Below, piece by piece: positions 1 to 8,416 of a DNA stretch of 64,000 nucleotides. This DNA comes from DQWO01 sp964478545 (GTDB lineage Bacteria > Desulfobacterota > Anaeroferrophillalia > Anaeroferrophillales > Anaeroferrophillaceae): the NCBI GenBank assembly GCA_964478545.1, contig CAYZIS010000006.1:39617-103616 (forward strand), given 5' to 3'. The notes under the pieces are model-generated. The model did not search any database. It worked only from the letters and a program-made list of their open reading frames with translations, and was not told the origin of the DNA. Each line of letters starts with the position of its first letter. Positions within the stretch are counted from its first letter, which is position 1. The translations under genes were made by a program, and so were the position numbers.

Positions 1-3
1 AAC

Positions 4-942
4 ATGCCTTACGGTCGTTTTTCCACGGATATATTTACCGTTGTAAAACGCGACAAATATATTGAAGGCAGCCTGCTTACAGATCCAAAAACCGCGACGG
101 GAGCCAATGACGCGGTTTATCATAACTGGCTGTTCGTACAGGGCGAACCGGGTCCTGCCACACCGACACAGTGGCCTGCCATTATTAATCCGCTGATTGA
201 TGAAGCGATTGAGTGGAAGGTAGACGCTCCACGGACACCAGAGGAAAAAGCCATCCGAAAATGGGCGCAAGATCACGATGTAAGCCCCCTTGGCCTGAAT
301 CTTCCTCTTGATAATAACAGAGAGCTTGCCTGGGACAAATTTTGGGAGGAGATTGAATCGTCTTCGGAAGATGAGACCTTAAATATTCTTGGGGTTCTGG
401 AAGAAATAGGAGCAGGGCTCTTCGGTATTGAACGGCAGGATCGCATTATCATCACCTACCGGAAACGTAAAAACCTGGAGGCGGTCAGAGATTTTCTTGT
501 GGGCGAGGCCAACACCTATTCCCTTTTTCCTTGCGAGGAGATTACCCTGGAAGGCGGTGAAGGCCGGGAGCCGGTCATGGAATTATTGGTGCGGCTTACT
601 GACCGTGACCCCAATCGTATTTATTCCGTGGAACTTACCGGGGAATGGACAGAGCCCCAGCTTCGTGACCTCGACCACCGACGCGATATCCTCGGCAACC
701 TGCAGATGCTCTGGTGGATACAACAGGACGATCTGAAACTCTATCTCCGTTTCTGGCCACAGTTACGCCAGTTCTTCCGGATTTACAGGCTCGAAGATGA
801 ACTGTGGCGCGGCATTACAATGGAAGAGATCCAGGTGGATATTGATTTTATTAAAGAAATGTCCGATGAATCCGAACCGGAAGGCGTCCGCAGGTTGCTC
901 AATGTTCTTGCTTATCTCAAGGATGCGGAAGGTAAGCCATGA
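4..942 (+). CDS. Unrecognised protein, possibly cut by the left edge
   Basis: A 312-residue reading frame whose first ATG lies at the window edge, so it may be the C-terminal part of a longer protein. I do not recognise the family. It is acidic and soluble-looking, with no signal peptide or membrane segment. It is rich in charged helices, with a Trp-rich stretch around residues 235-255 that contains MLWWIQQDD. It is coupled to the next gene by a 4-base ATGA overlap, so the two are probably co-translated. Both lie upstream of a type III restriction-modification locus on the same strand, which makes a defence or mobile-DNA role possible. That is inferred from position only. Confidence 0.6.
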   Translation: MPYGRFSTDIFTVVKRDKYIEGSLLTDPKTATGANDAVYHNWLFVQGEPGPATPTQWPAIINPLIDEAIEWKVDAPRTPEEKAIRKWAQDHDVSPLGLNLPLDNNRELAWDKFWEEIESSSEDETLNILGVLEEIGAGLFGIERQDRIIITYRKRKNLEAVRDFLVGEANTYSLFPCEEITLEGGEGREPVMELLVRLTDRDPNRIYSVELTGEWTEPQLRDLDHRRDILGNLQMLWWIQQDDLKLYLRFWPQLRQFFRIYRLEDELWRGITMEEIQVDIDFIKEMSDESEPEGVRRLLNVLAYLKDAEGKP

Positions 943-1631
943 CGGAAAGCAAACGGAGAGTCGTGACGGAAACCGAACGAAGAGCCATCGTGTGGGACAC
1001 GATCGAACGTCTTGCCTTCCGCCCGAATCCACCAGCGAGCTGGTTAGGTATCTATGCAAAGACCCTGCGTCGGCTCTGGGGAGAGGAAGCGATTTGGAAT
1101 CGTTTAGGCCTGGATCACGAATTTATCGTCACCTTCCTGAACCTGAAATGTAGCTACTTTATTGAATCTGAATCCAAATACAATATCTCATTTGCACATG
1201 ATTCCTCCGACTGCCTGTATTGGCGAAATCATGTAGATCCAGAATTTCTCAGCAAAGCTTCATTGCATAACACTGTTGGCAAGTATCCCAGTCAGCAAAT
1301 GAATGAACTTCGTCGCGATGTAGAATCCGTCCTCAACGGCATGTTATTCCACCCGCGTTGTCACACGCACCTTGAAGACCTTGGGATCAAGCATGTGCAA
1401 CTTGATCAGGAGAAAGGCGGGTTAAAATTACATGAAGTTCGCATTGGTGGAGGAATCGAGAATCCGTATGTCTTTCTTTTTCATCTTCGTTATCAGTTTT
1501 GTTTGGTGCACACAGATGCCAGGCGGGACGAGAGGCTGTACTTGGTTGATCTTTTTGAGAATGCAATAAGGAACAAGGATTCAACGGTAACTGCCCGTGA
1601 TCTTTTCAGTTTTCAGGGTGGGAACAATTGA
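939..1631 (+). CDS. Unrecognised protein co-translated with the preceding gene
   Basis: 230 residues. The ATG overlaps the previous stop (ATGA). No family recognised. The N-terminus is basic and Arg-rich (residues 1-20), followed by a mixed alpha/beta soluble protein. There is no obvious nucleotide-binding, nuclease or HTH motif, and no membrane segment. The gene is followed by a 97-bp gap before the mod gene on the same strand, so it could belong to the same defence transcript. The overlap with the upstream gene suggests a two-protein module. Function unknown. Confidence 0.6.
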   Translation: MTESKRRVVTETERRAIVWDTIERLAFRPNPPASWLGIYAKTLRRLWGEEAIWNRLGLDHEFIVTFLNLKCSYFIESESKYNISFAHDSSDCLYWRNHVDPEFLSKASLHNTVGKYPSQQMNELRRDVESVLNGMLFHPRCHTHLEDLGIKHVQLDQEKGGLKLHEVRIGGGIENPYVFLFHLRYQFCLVHTDARRDERLYLVDLFENAIRNKDSTVTARDLFSFQGGNN

Positions 1632-1728
1632 TATGGTGAGAAAAAATAGCGAAAGCATTATTAGCTGAAGATTTGGCTGAAATCTCTGGCTGGTGCACCT
1701 CATGGCAGTGACAGATTAAGGATAAATA

Positions 1729-3429
1729 GTGAAAAAAAAGAAAACAAAACTTGAATTGACCTGGATCGGGAAGGAGAACCGGCCCAGGCTGGAGCCGAGA
1801 ATTCTGATCGAAGACCCGGAGAAATCCTACCATGCCAAGCATCGTGTCAGCGAGAATGATATTTTTGACAATCGTCTGATTTTTGGTGATAATCTGCTGG
1901 CGCTGAAGGCATTGGAGCAGGAGTTTACCGGCAAGATTAAGTGTATTTATATTGATCCGCCGTATAATACCGGTTCGGCATTTGAGCATTACGATGATGG
2001 AATTGAACATTCACTGTGGCTGTCTTTGATGCGGGATCGGCTGGAGATTCTATGGCGGCTTCTTGCCAGTGATGGCTCGCTGTGGATAAATATTGATGAT
2101 AATGAAGGACATTATTTGAAGGTCCTTTGTGACGAAGTGTTTGGTCGAGCACAGTTTGTAGCAAATATAGTTTGGCAAAAGAGAACCTCAAGGGAAAACA
2201 GGGCAGCCGTAGGTTCAGCTCATGATCATATTCTCCTATACGCTGCAAAGGGCGCTTTGCACTGGAAAAACATACGGAATCGTCTTCCTTCCCGGGATAC
2301 AGGATACACCAATCCAGACAACGATCCACGGGGACCGTGGAGGTCAATTCCTTTTAGCGCACAAGGGTTTCGCCCAAATCAAATGTACGATATTTTGACC
2401 TCTGCTGGGATTGTTGTGAAACCACCAAAGGGTCGTTGTTGGGCAGCTACTGAGCCTGTTTTCAAACAGTACTTGAATGATAATCGTGTCTACTTCCCCT
2501 CAAAGGGAACTGGACGACCGCGTATAAAGCAGTTCATGGGTGAAGAAAAAGGGCTTGTTCCTATGACGTGGTGGGAGGCCAAGGATGTGGGGGACAACGA
2601 ACAAGCAAAAAAGGAAATACTTAGACTATTTGCAGATGATGATCTTTTCCTCACTCCCAAACCGGAAAAACTTATCCAACGAATTGCGGCAATTTCCACC
2701 AATCTCGGTGACCTTGTTCTCGATTCCTTTCTTGGCTCCGGTACAACTGCTGCCGTTGCCCACAAAATGGGTCGTCGCTGGATCGGTATTGAATTAGGTG
2801 ATCATTGCCATACTCATTGTATCCCCCGCTTGAAAAAAGTTATCGACGGCGATGATCCCGGTGGCATCTCCAAATCCGTCAACTGGAAAGGCGGCGGCGG
2901 TTTCCGATATTTCCGCCTTGGCCCGACTCTGATTACCGAAGACGAATGGAGCAATCCGGTTATTAACTCTGAATTCAATCCGGCGATGCTGGCTGAGGCC
3001 ATGTGTAAACTTGAGGGGTTTGAGTATGCGCCCAGCGAAGATGTTTACTGGATTCACGGCAAAAGCACGGAGACCGATTTTATCTATGTGACCACCCAGT
3101 TCATGAGCCGGGAAATGCTGACTCGCTTCAGTGACGAGGTTGGATCAAAGCGCAGCCTGCTGATCTGCTGCTCCGCTTTTCGTTGTGATCCCAACCAGTT
3201 TTCCAACCTGACCATTAAGAAAATCCCCAATGCGGTCTTGAAAAAATGCGAGTGGGGCCATGACGATTACAGTCTGGAGATTGAAAACCTTCCCCAAGCC
3301 CCGCAAAAGCTCAACGAAACCGAAGATGAAACACCCCGTAAGCCTCGGCGAAAGTTCGGCAAAGATAAATCAGACGAACCCGACCTGTTTGATTTTATGG
3401 AAGGAGGGCAGGATAATGAAAGAACTTAA
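1729..3429 (+). CDS. mod: Type III restriction-modification system, modification (adenine-N6 methyltransferase) subunit
   Basis: 566 residues, GTG start chosen because AAGGA lies 6 bases upstream (1718-1722). It is a beta-class amino-methyltransferase: catalytic motif IV DPPYNTG is at residues 76-82, and the SAM-binding motif I LDSFLGSGTTA is near 331-341. The IV-before-I order and the insert between them, the likely target-recognition domain, are those of type III Mod subunits. It methylates adenine in the recognition site and supplies specificity for Res, encoded 2 kb downstream. Unusually, two other genes separate mod from res. A run of eight A lies directly after the start codon (1732-1739). 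Confidence in the family is high; the recognition sequence cannot be read from the protein. Confidence 0.93.
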   Translation: MKKKKTKLELTWIGKENRPRLEPRILIEDPEKSYHAKHRVSENDIFDNRLIFGDNLLALKALEQEFTGKIKCIYIDPPYNTGSAFEHYDDGIEHSLWLSLMRDRLEILWRLLASDGSLWINIDDNEGHYLKVLCDEVFGRAQFVANIVWQKRTSRENRAAVGSAHDHILLYAAKGALHWKNIRNRLPSRDTGYTNPDNDPRGPWRSIPFSAQGFRPNQMYDILTSAGIVVKPPKGRCWAATEPVFKQYLNDNRVYFPSKGTGRPRIKQFMGEEKGLVPMTWWEAKDVGDNEQAKKEILRLFADDDLFLTPKPEKLIQRIAAISTNLGDLVLDSFLGSGTTAAVAHKMGRRWIGIELGDHCHTHCIPRLKKVIDGDDPGGISKSVNWKGGGGFRYFRLGPTLITEDEWSNPVINSEFNPAMLAEAMCKLEGFEYAPSEDVYWIHGKSTETDFIYVTTQFMSREMLTRFSDEVGSKRSLLICCSAFRCDPNQFSNLTIKKIPNAVLKKCEWGHDDYSLEIENLPQAPQKLNETEDETPRKPRRKFGKDKSDEPDLFDFMEGGQDNERT

Positions 3430-3489
3430 ACTATATCCTGGATGTCATTGTTGGCGCGATCAGGCTTTAACAAGGATAGGAGAATAATC

Positions 3490-4782
3490 ATGGCAAAGAT
3501 AGAAGGATTCCGTATTAAAAATTACCGTGTGTTACAAGATGTGACCCTCGGAAAATTATGGAACATGCAACAGGCTAAGCCACTGACGCCGATGACTGCG
3601 GTTATCGGGAAAAACGGTGTTGGCAAGAGTTCGCTGTTCGATGCTTTTGGTTTTCTTGCAGATTGTCTGAAATTGGGTGTTGAAGAAGCCTGTGATATCA
3701 GAGGGCGGGGAGGATTTGACCGTATTCGTTCTCAGGGGAGGAATGACCCGATTGAGTTTCAAATCTATTACAAGCAAGATGGAAATGCCCGGCCGATTAC
3801 CTATGAGCTGGCAATTGATGCGGATGAAACCGGGCGCCCCTACGTAAAACTGGAACGTCTTCGTCAGCGGCGCAAAGAGCAAAAACATGGCTGGCCTTTC
3901 TCGTTTCTTATGTTGAATGAAGGCAAGGGGGTTGTGTGGAAAGGAGAGGAACAGGGGCACCAGATTGATGAAGGCAAGGCTGGTTTTGATTTATTCAAGT
4001 TAATTGATGAAATTGAAGCAACACCACAAAAAGAAGAAAGCCGCGAAACCGAGATTATTGAACTGCAAGATAAACGTAAGCTGGGGATTGTAACCCTTGG
4101 CGCCCTGAAACAACATCCCCGGATCTCGGCCTTTCGACAATTTATCGAAGGATGGTATTTGAGTTACTTTACACCAGATGCCGCCCGCAGCCTGCCCCTG
4201 GCTGGTCCACAAAGACACTTGAATATCCACGGGGACAATCTCGGCAATGTCGTTCAGTATATGGAGCGTGAACATCCTAAACGCTTCAAGAGTATCCTTA
4301 ATCGTATCGCTGAGAAAATTCCTGGAATCGACAAGATAGATACGGAAGAAAGCCCGGATAAACGTTTGCTTCTCCGTTTTAACGATAAAGGCTTTGATGA
4401 TCCGTTTTACGCTCAGCAAATGTCTGACGGTACGCTTAAAGTGTTTGCTTATTTGTTGCTGATGGAAGATCCGACCCCCCCGCCATTCATCTGTATTGAA
4501 GAGCCTGAAAATGGTCTTTATCACAAACTTCTTGAGACCCTGGCTACTGAATTCCGCACGCATGCAACGGGCAGGAAAAATGCGCCCCAACTTTTTATCA
4601 CCACCCATCAACCCTATTTTGTCGATGCGCTCTCGCCGGAAGAAACCTGGATTCTTGAAAAAGGTCCTGATGGTTTTTCTACCATTCGCAGGGCCAGCGA
4701 TGATGCAACCGTCAACGCCATGGTAGATGAGGGATTGCCGCTTGGCGGCCTTTGGTACAGTGATTATCTGGATGCGAGGTGA
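3490..4782 (+). CDS. RecF/OLD-like AAA ATPase inserted in the type III R-M locus
   Basis: 430 residues from the ATG at 3490, which has AGGAGA just upstream. An in-frame start at 3442 lacks a comparable site. Walker A GKNGVGKS is at residues 40-47 of an N-terminus beginning with the typical 'IEGFRIKNYRVL' strand. A C-terminal half carries a signature-like MSDGT, Walker B with EEPENGLY, and a THQP switch. This is the SMC/RecF/OLD-type ATPase architecture (AAA_15/AAA_21 group) found in many anti-phage systems. The next gene encodes a DUF4276 TOPRIM-like protein and starts 4 bases after this stop, the usual ATPase-effector pairing. It probably senses infection or DNA state and controls the partner; that role is inferred. 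Confidence 0.85.
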   Translation: MAKIEGFRIKNYRVLQDVTLGKLWNMQQAKPLTPMTAVIGKNGVGKSSLFDAFGFLADCLKLGVEEACDIRGRGGFDRIRSQGRNDPIEFQIYYKQDGNARPITYELAIDADETGRPYVKLERLRQRRKEQKHGWPFSFLMLNEGKGVVWKGEEQGHQIDEGKAGFDLFKLIDEIEATPQKEESRETEIIELQDKRKLGIVTLGALKQHPRISAFRQFIEGWYLSYFTPDAARSLPLAGPQRHLNIHGDNLGNVVQYMEREHPKRFKSILNRIAEKIPGIDKIDTEESPDKRLLLRFNDKGFDDPFYAQQMSDGTLKVFAYLLLMEDPTPPPFICIEEPENGLYHKLLETLATEFRTHATGRKNAPQLFITTHQPYFVDALSPEETWILEKGPDGFSTIRRASDDATVNAMVDEGLPLGGLWYSDYLDAR

Positions 4783-4786
4783 GCCG

Positions 4787-5458
4787 ATGCATTTTGAAAT
4801 ACTTGTCGAAGATGCGTCAGGAAAAATTGCCTTGGAATCTATTTTGGAGAAGATTCTGGGCCCAAACGGGCAGGATCACACCTATAAAATAATTTCTTAC
4901 AAAGGCATTGGCCGTATTCCAAGGGATTTACGAGGAACGACAGATCCACAGAAACGGATTCTTCTGGATCGATTGCCCAAGTTACTTCGAGGATATGGCA
5001 AAAGCCTCCAAGATCTTCCGGCTGCGGTTGTTGTGGTTGTAGACCTGGATGATAAGGACTGTCTGGTCTTCAAACAAGAAATGATCGATATTCTGGAGGT
5101 CTGCAATCCACAGCCAACAACGCTATTCAGGATTGCAATAGAGGAAGGCGAAGCCTGGTTGTTGGGAGATATTAACGCCGTAAAGGTGGCCTATCCTCGT
5201 GCAAGAGAACAGGTTTTAAACGCTTACGAGCAAGACAGTATTTGTGGTACATGGGAGAAACTGGCAGATGCCGTCTATCCGGGGGGATCGAGGAAACTCA
5301 AACAATTGGGCTGGCCCCATACAGGACAGGCTAAATGCGAATGGGCGGGAAACATTGCTCATCACTTGGATGTGGAGAGAAATCAATCGAGAAGTTTCCA
5401 GGTTTTCCGTGATGGAATCAGAGATCTGATGGAAAGAAGGTCGGAGGAGTCAGAATGA
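4787..5458 (+). CDS. DUF4276 family protein, TOPRIM-like partner of the ATPase
   Basis: 223 residues from the ATG at 4787, 4 bases after the ATPase stop. Hallmarks of DUF4276: a strand with acidic residue E8, a hydrophobic strand ending in DLD (D86, D88), RIAIEEGEAWLLGD around 115-128, a conserved His pair near 192-193, and a C-terminal RNQSRSFQVFRDG block at 198-210. The E...DxD layout resembles the TOPRIM metal site of OLD-family nucleases. By analogy with ATPase-TOPRIM pairs such as PARIS (AriA/AriB), it is a plausible nuclease or toxic effector. The gene ends in an ATGA overlap with res, so it is translationally coupled to the restriction subunit. Activity is not demonstrated. Confidence 0.8.
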   Translation: MHFEILVEDASGKIALESILEKILGPNGQDHTYKIISYKGIGRIPRDLRGTTDPQKRILLDRLPKLLRGYGKSLQDLPAAVVVVVDLDDKDCLVFKQEMIDILEVCNPQPTTLFRIAIEEGEAWLLGDINAVKVAYPRAREQVLNAYEQDSICGTWEKLADAVYPGGSRKLKQLGWPHTGQAKCEWAGNIAHHLDVERNQSRSFQVFRDGIRDLMERRSEESE

Positions 5459-8151
5459 GTCTGCAGCAGATCAATGCCATCAGCAATCGCCTCAGTCTGC
5501 GCCCACCGCAACGGGACTCCCTGGAAATTTTGGCCAGGGTCTGTGAGATAAGCACGCTGGAGAAAGATGGCGATATTGCTAAGATATTGGAAATTATTAA
5601 ATCCGAGTTCCCGACTATTGAAGATTTTGAACGTGATTTTCCCTCCCTCTGTTTTGCCATTGCCACCGGGGTTGGGAAAACCCGCCTGATGGGGGCTTTT
5701 ATCAGCTACCTTTATCTAAGCGAGGGCATTCGGCACTTTTTCGTGCTGGCTCCGAACTTGACCATCTACAACAAGCTGATTGCTGACTTTACTCCCAATA
5801 CTCCGAAATATGTTTTTCAGGGGATTTCTGCTTTTGCCGTTACTCCGCCATTGATTGTTACCGGCGATAACTATCAGGAGGGACAGGGGATCAGGAGAGA
5901 TGATTATTTCCCCGGGGTTGAATGGGGAACCGATGTCCATATTAATATTTTTAATATCTCCAAGATCAACAGCGAGGTGCGTGGCGGCAAAAGTCCAAAA
6001 ATTAAACGTCTGAGTGAATACATCGGCGAAAGTTATTTTGATTACCTGGCCGGGCTCGATGATCTGGTGATGCTGATGGACGAATCCCATCGTTACCGGG
6101 CCAGTGCCGGGGTCCGGGCGATTAATGAGTTAAAACCTATTTTGGGACTGGAATTGACCGCTACCCCCCAAGTGGAACGAGGACAGCGCACCGAACCTTT
6201 TAAAAATGTGATCTACAGTTATCCCTTGAGCCAAGCTATGGATGACGGTTTTGTCAAGGAGCCGGCGGTGGCGACGCGGGAGAATTTTGACTGCAAAGCT
6301 TATTCCGACGAAGGTCTGGAAAAGATCAAGCTTGAAGACGGTGTCCGGATTCATGAAAATACCAAAGTCGAGCTGGAGATCTATGCCCGGAACCACAACC
6401 AGCCGATAGTGAAACCGTTTATGCTGGTGGTTGCCCAGGATACGACCCATGCCAATGCCTTGCAGCAGGTTATGGAAGATGGGACTTTCTTCGAGGGTCG
6501 TTACCAGGGCAAGGTGATTACCGTTCATTCCAATGTGCGTGGGGAGGAGAAAGATGACGTTGTTGAGAAGTTGTTGCATGTTGAAAACCCGGACAACCCG
6601 GTCGAGGTTGTCATCCATGTCAATATGCTCAAAGAGGGGTGGGATGTCACCAATCTTTATACCATTGTTCCCCTGCGGGCCGCGAATTCACGGACCTTGG
6701 TGGAACAATCCATTGGCCGGGGGCTGCGCCTGCCTTACGGCAAACGGGTAGGTATTCCCGCCGTGGATCGGTTGACCATAGTGTCTCATGATCGGTTCCA
6801 GGAGATAATTGATCACGCCAATGACCCGAACTCAATTATTCGGGCCGGGGTGGTTATCGGCAAGGATATCCCGGCTGCGGGCAAGAAAGCGGTAATTGTT
6901 GAATCTGAATTTGAAAAGATTATTTCATCTTTCCCGTTGCAAGACGAAGATACGAAATCTACACTGACAAGCTACGGTTTTTTTGATAAACCGGGAGAAC
7001 GGGAGGTGGCACAGGCTACCTTCCTGGTTATCCGTGAGCTGGAAAAGCTGTGGGGCAGCGACCAACTGCAGAATGAGGAAATCCAGGAGGAAATTGTCGA
7101 AAAGGTTGAAGAGATCGCCCGTCCGAAACTTGGTCTTTTGCCTGACTTTGACCGGGATGAAGTTGTCCATGTTGTGCAGAAAACCACGGCGCTCTATCAG
7201 GAGCTTTCCATTGATATACCCAAAATCGTGGTGGTGCCGAAAGGTGATGTGACCGCCGGATATGAAGATTTTGATTTGGACACCGAAAATATCAACCTGC
7301 AGCCGGTGGAACAGGATATTCTTATCCAACACCTCCATGACCATCAGCGTTATAAGCTGCGAGACGGTTCCGGTGTGGTTGAGGAAAAACGTGCTGAGGA
7401 TTATCTGGTCCGTGGCCTGATCGATTTTGATGATATCAGCTATGATGAACAAGCAAGCTTGCTTTACAAACTGGCCGGACAGATGGTTGAACGTTTGCGT
7501 TCTTATTTGAGCAAAGAAGATGACGTGGTTAACGTCCTGCAATATCACCAGCAGACGCTCGTAAACCTGATTCACTCCCAGATGCAGGATTATTTTACGG
7601 AAACGGCAACTTCCTATGAGGTGCAGGTTACTAAAGGATTTCGCACCCTGCGCCCGAACAACTATACAACCGATGCGGATCAATCAAGCCGCAATTTCAG
7701 GATGGCGATTCCGGATGGGGAGAAAAACCGAATTACATCGATGCTTTTCGGCGGTTTTCAGAAATGCCTCTATTCAATGCAGAAATTTGACTCCGATTCA
7801 GAGCGGCGTTTTGCGGTGATTCTTGAAAATGATGAAGATGTGCTTAAATGGTTCAAACCGGCCAAAGGAGATTTCCGCATTCATTACTGCCACGATGAAT
7901 CATATGAACCTGATTTTGTTGTCGAGACAAAAAACGGCAAGCTCCTTTGTGAACCCAAAAGAGCAAGTGAAATGGCTGACGAAAAAGTGCTTGCCAAAGC
8001 CAATGCCGCAACTGTGTGGTGCAGGCATGCCACAGATCATGCAAAAATAGCTGGTGGCAAACCCTGGACCTATCTTCTGATTCCCCATGACCAGATATCC
8101 GAGCAAATGAGTTTGGCCGGCTTGGCGGCCAGGTATACGTATACCGCATAA
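5455..8151 (+). CDS. res: Type III restriction enzyme, Res (helicase-nuclease) subunit
   Basis: 898 residues, starting in a 4-base overlap with the DUF4276 gene. Superfamily 2 helicase motifs are in order: Walker A ATGVGKT (70-76), DESH box (209-212), TATP near 234, then motif V/VI LKEGWDVTN...SIGRGLRLPYG. A C-terminal PD-(D/E)xK nuclease site is visible as EPDFVVET (D820) and CEPK (E833, K835). Res tracks along DNA with ATP and cuts near unmethylated sites in complex with Mod. The gene looks intact. It is the last gene of the island; 265 bases of non-coding DNA with a promoter for ffh follow. Confidence 0.93.
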   Translation: MSLQQINAISNRLSLRPPQRDSLEILARVCEISTLEKDGDIAKILEIIKSEFPTIEDFERDFPSLCFAIATGVGKTRLMGAFISYLYLSEGIRHFFVLAPNLTIYNKLIADFTPNTPKYVFQGISAFAVTPPLIVTGDNYQEGQGIRRDDYFPGVEWGTDVHINIFNISKINSEVRGGKSPKIKRLSEYIGESYFDYLAGLDDLVMLMDESHRYRASAGVRAINELKPILGLELTATPQVERGQRTEPFKNVIYSYPLSQAMDDGFVKEPAVATRENFDCKAYSDEGLEKIKLEDGVRIHENTKVELEIYARNHNQPIVKPFMLVVAQDTTHANALQQVMEDGTFFEGRYQGKVITVHSNVRGEEKDDVVEKLLHVENPDNPVEVVIHVNMLKEGWDVTNLYTIVPLRAANSRTLVEQSIGRGLRLPYGKRVGIPAVDRLTIVSHDRFQEIIDHANDPNSIIRAGVVIGKDIPAAGKKAVIVESEFEKIISSFPLQDEDTKSTLTSYGFFDKPGEREVAQATFLVIRELEKLWGSDQLQNEEIQEEIVEKVEEIARPKLGLLPDFDRDEVVHVVQKTTALYQELSIDIPKIVVVPKGDVTAGYEDFDLDTENINLQPVEQDILIQHLHDHQRYKLRDGSGVVEEKRAEDYLVRGLIDFDDISYDEQASLLYKLAGQMVERLRSYLSKEDDVVNVLQYHQQTLVNLIHSQMQDYFTETATSYEVQVTKGFRTLRPNNYTTDADQSSRNFRMAIPDGEKNRITSMLFGGFQKCLYSMQKFDSDSERRFAVILENDEDVLKWFKPAKGDFRIHYCHDESYEPDFVVETKNGKLLCEPKRASEMADEKVLAKANAATVWCRHATDHAKIAGGKPWTYLLIPHDQISEQMSLAGLAARYTYTA

Positions 8152-8289
8152 AGTTAGGAACCCGGCCATAATTACCTGGCAATGACCATGAATTTTGCTT
8201 TGTATCGAGGATGAAAACTGTCTGAGAATCGTGGGGAAGATTCAAGGATTGTTTTTGGCTGGGTTGTCAATGCCGCTCATTTTGAATTC

Positions 8290-8318
8290 TTGACTTTTTA
8301 CTTACCTTGCGGTATTAT
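8290..8318 (+). promoter_or_regulatory. Sigma-70 promoter for ffh operon
   Basis: TTGACT at 8290-8295, an exact 17-base spacer, and TATTAT at 8313-8318. This gives an expected start near 8325 and a leader of about 90 bases before ffh. It marks the boundary between the defence island and the housekeeping operon. Prediction by consensus only. Confidence 0.65.
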
Positions 8319-8416
8319 CCCACGCTTTACTGTTATCTCCATCGGGAATAGAAGGGTGAGCCTCGCCTACTGGTGTCTGTTTTAGCCTGTTTGTGGGAGA
8401 ATATTTTTCTCTTAAT

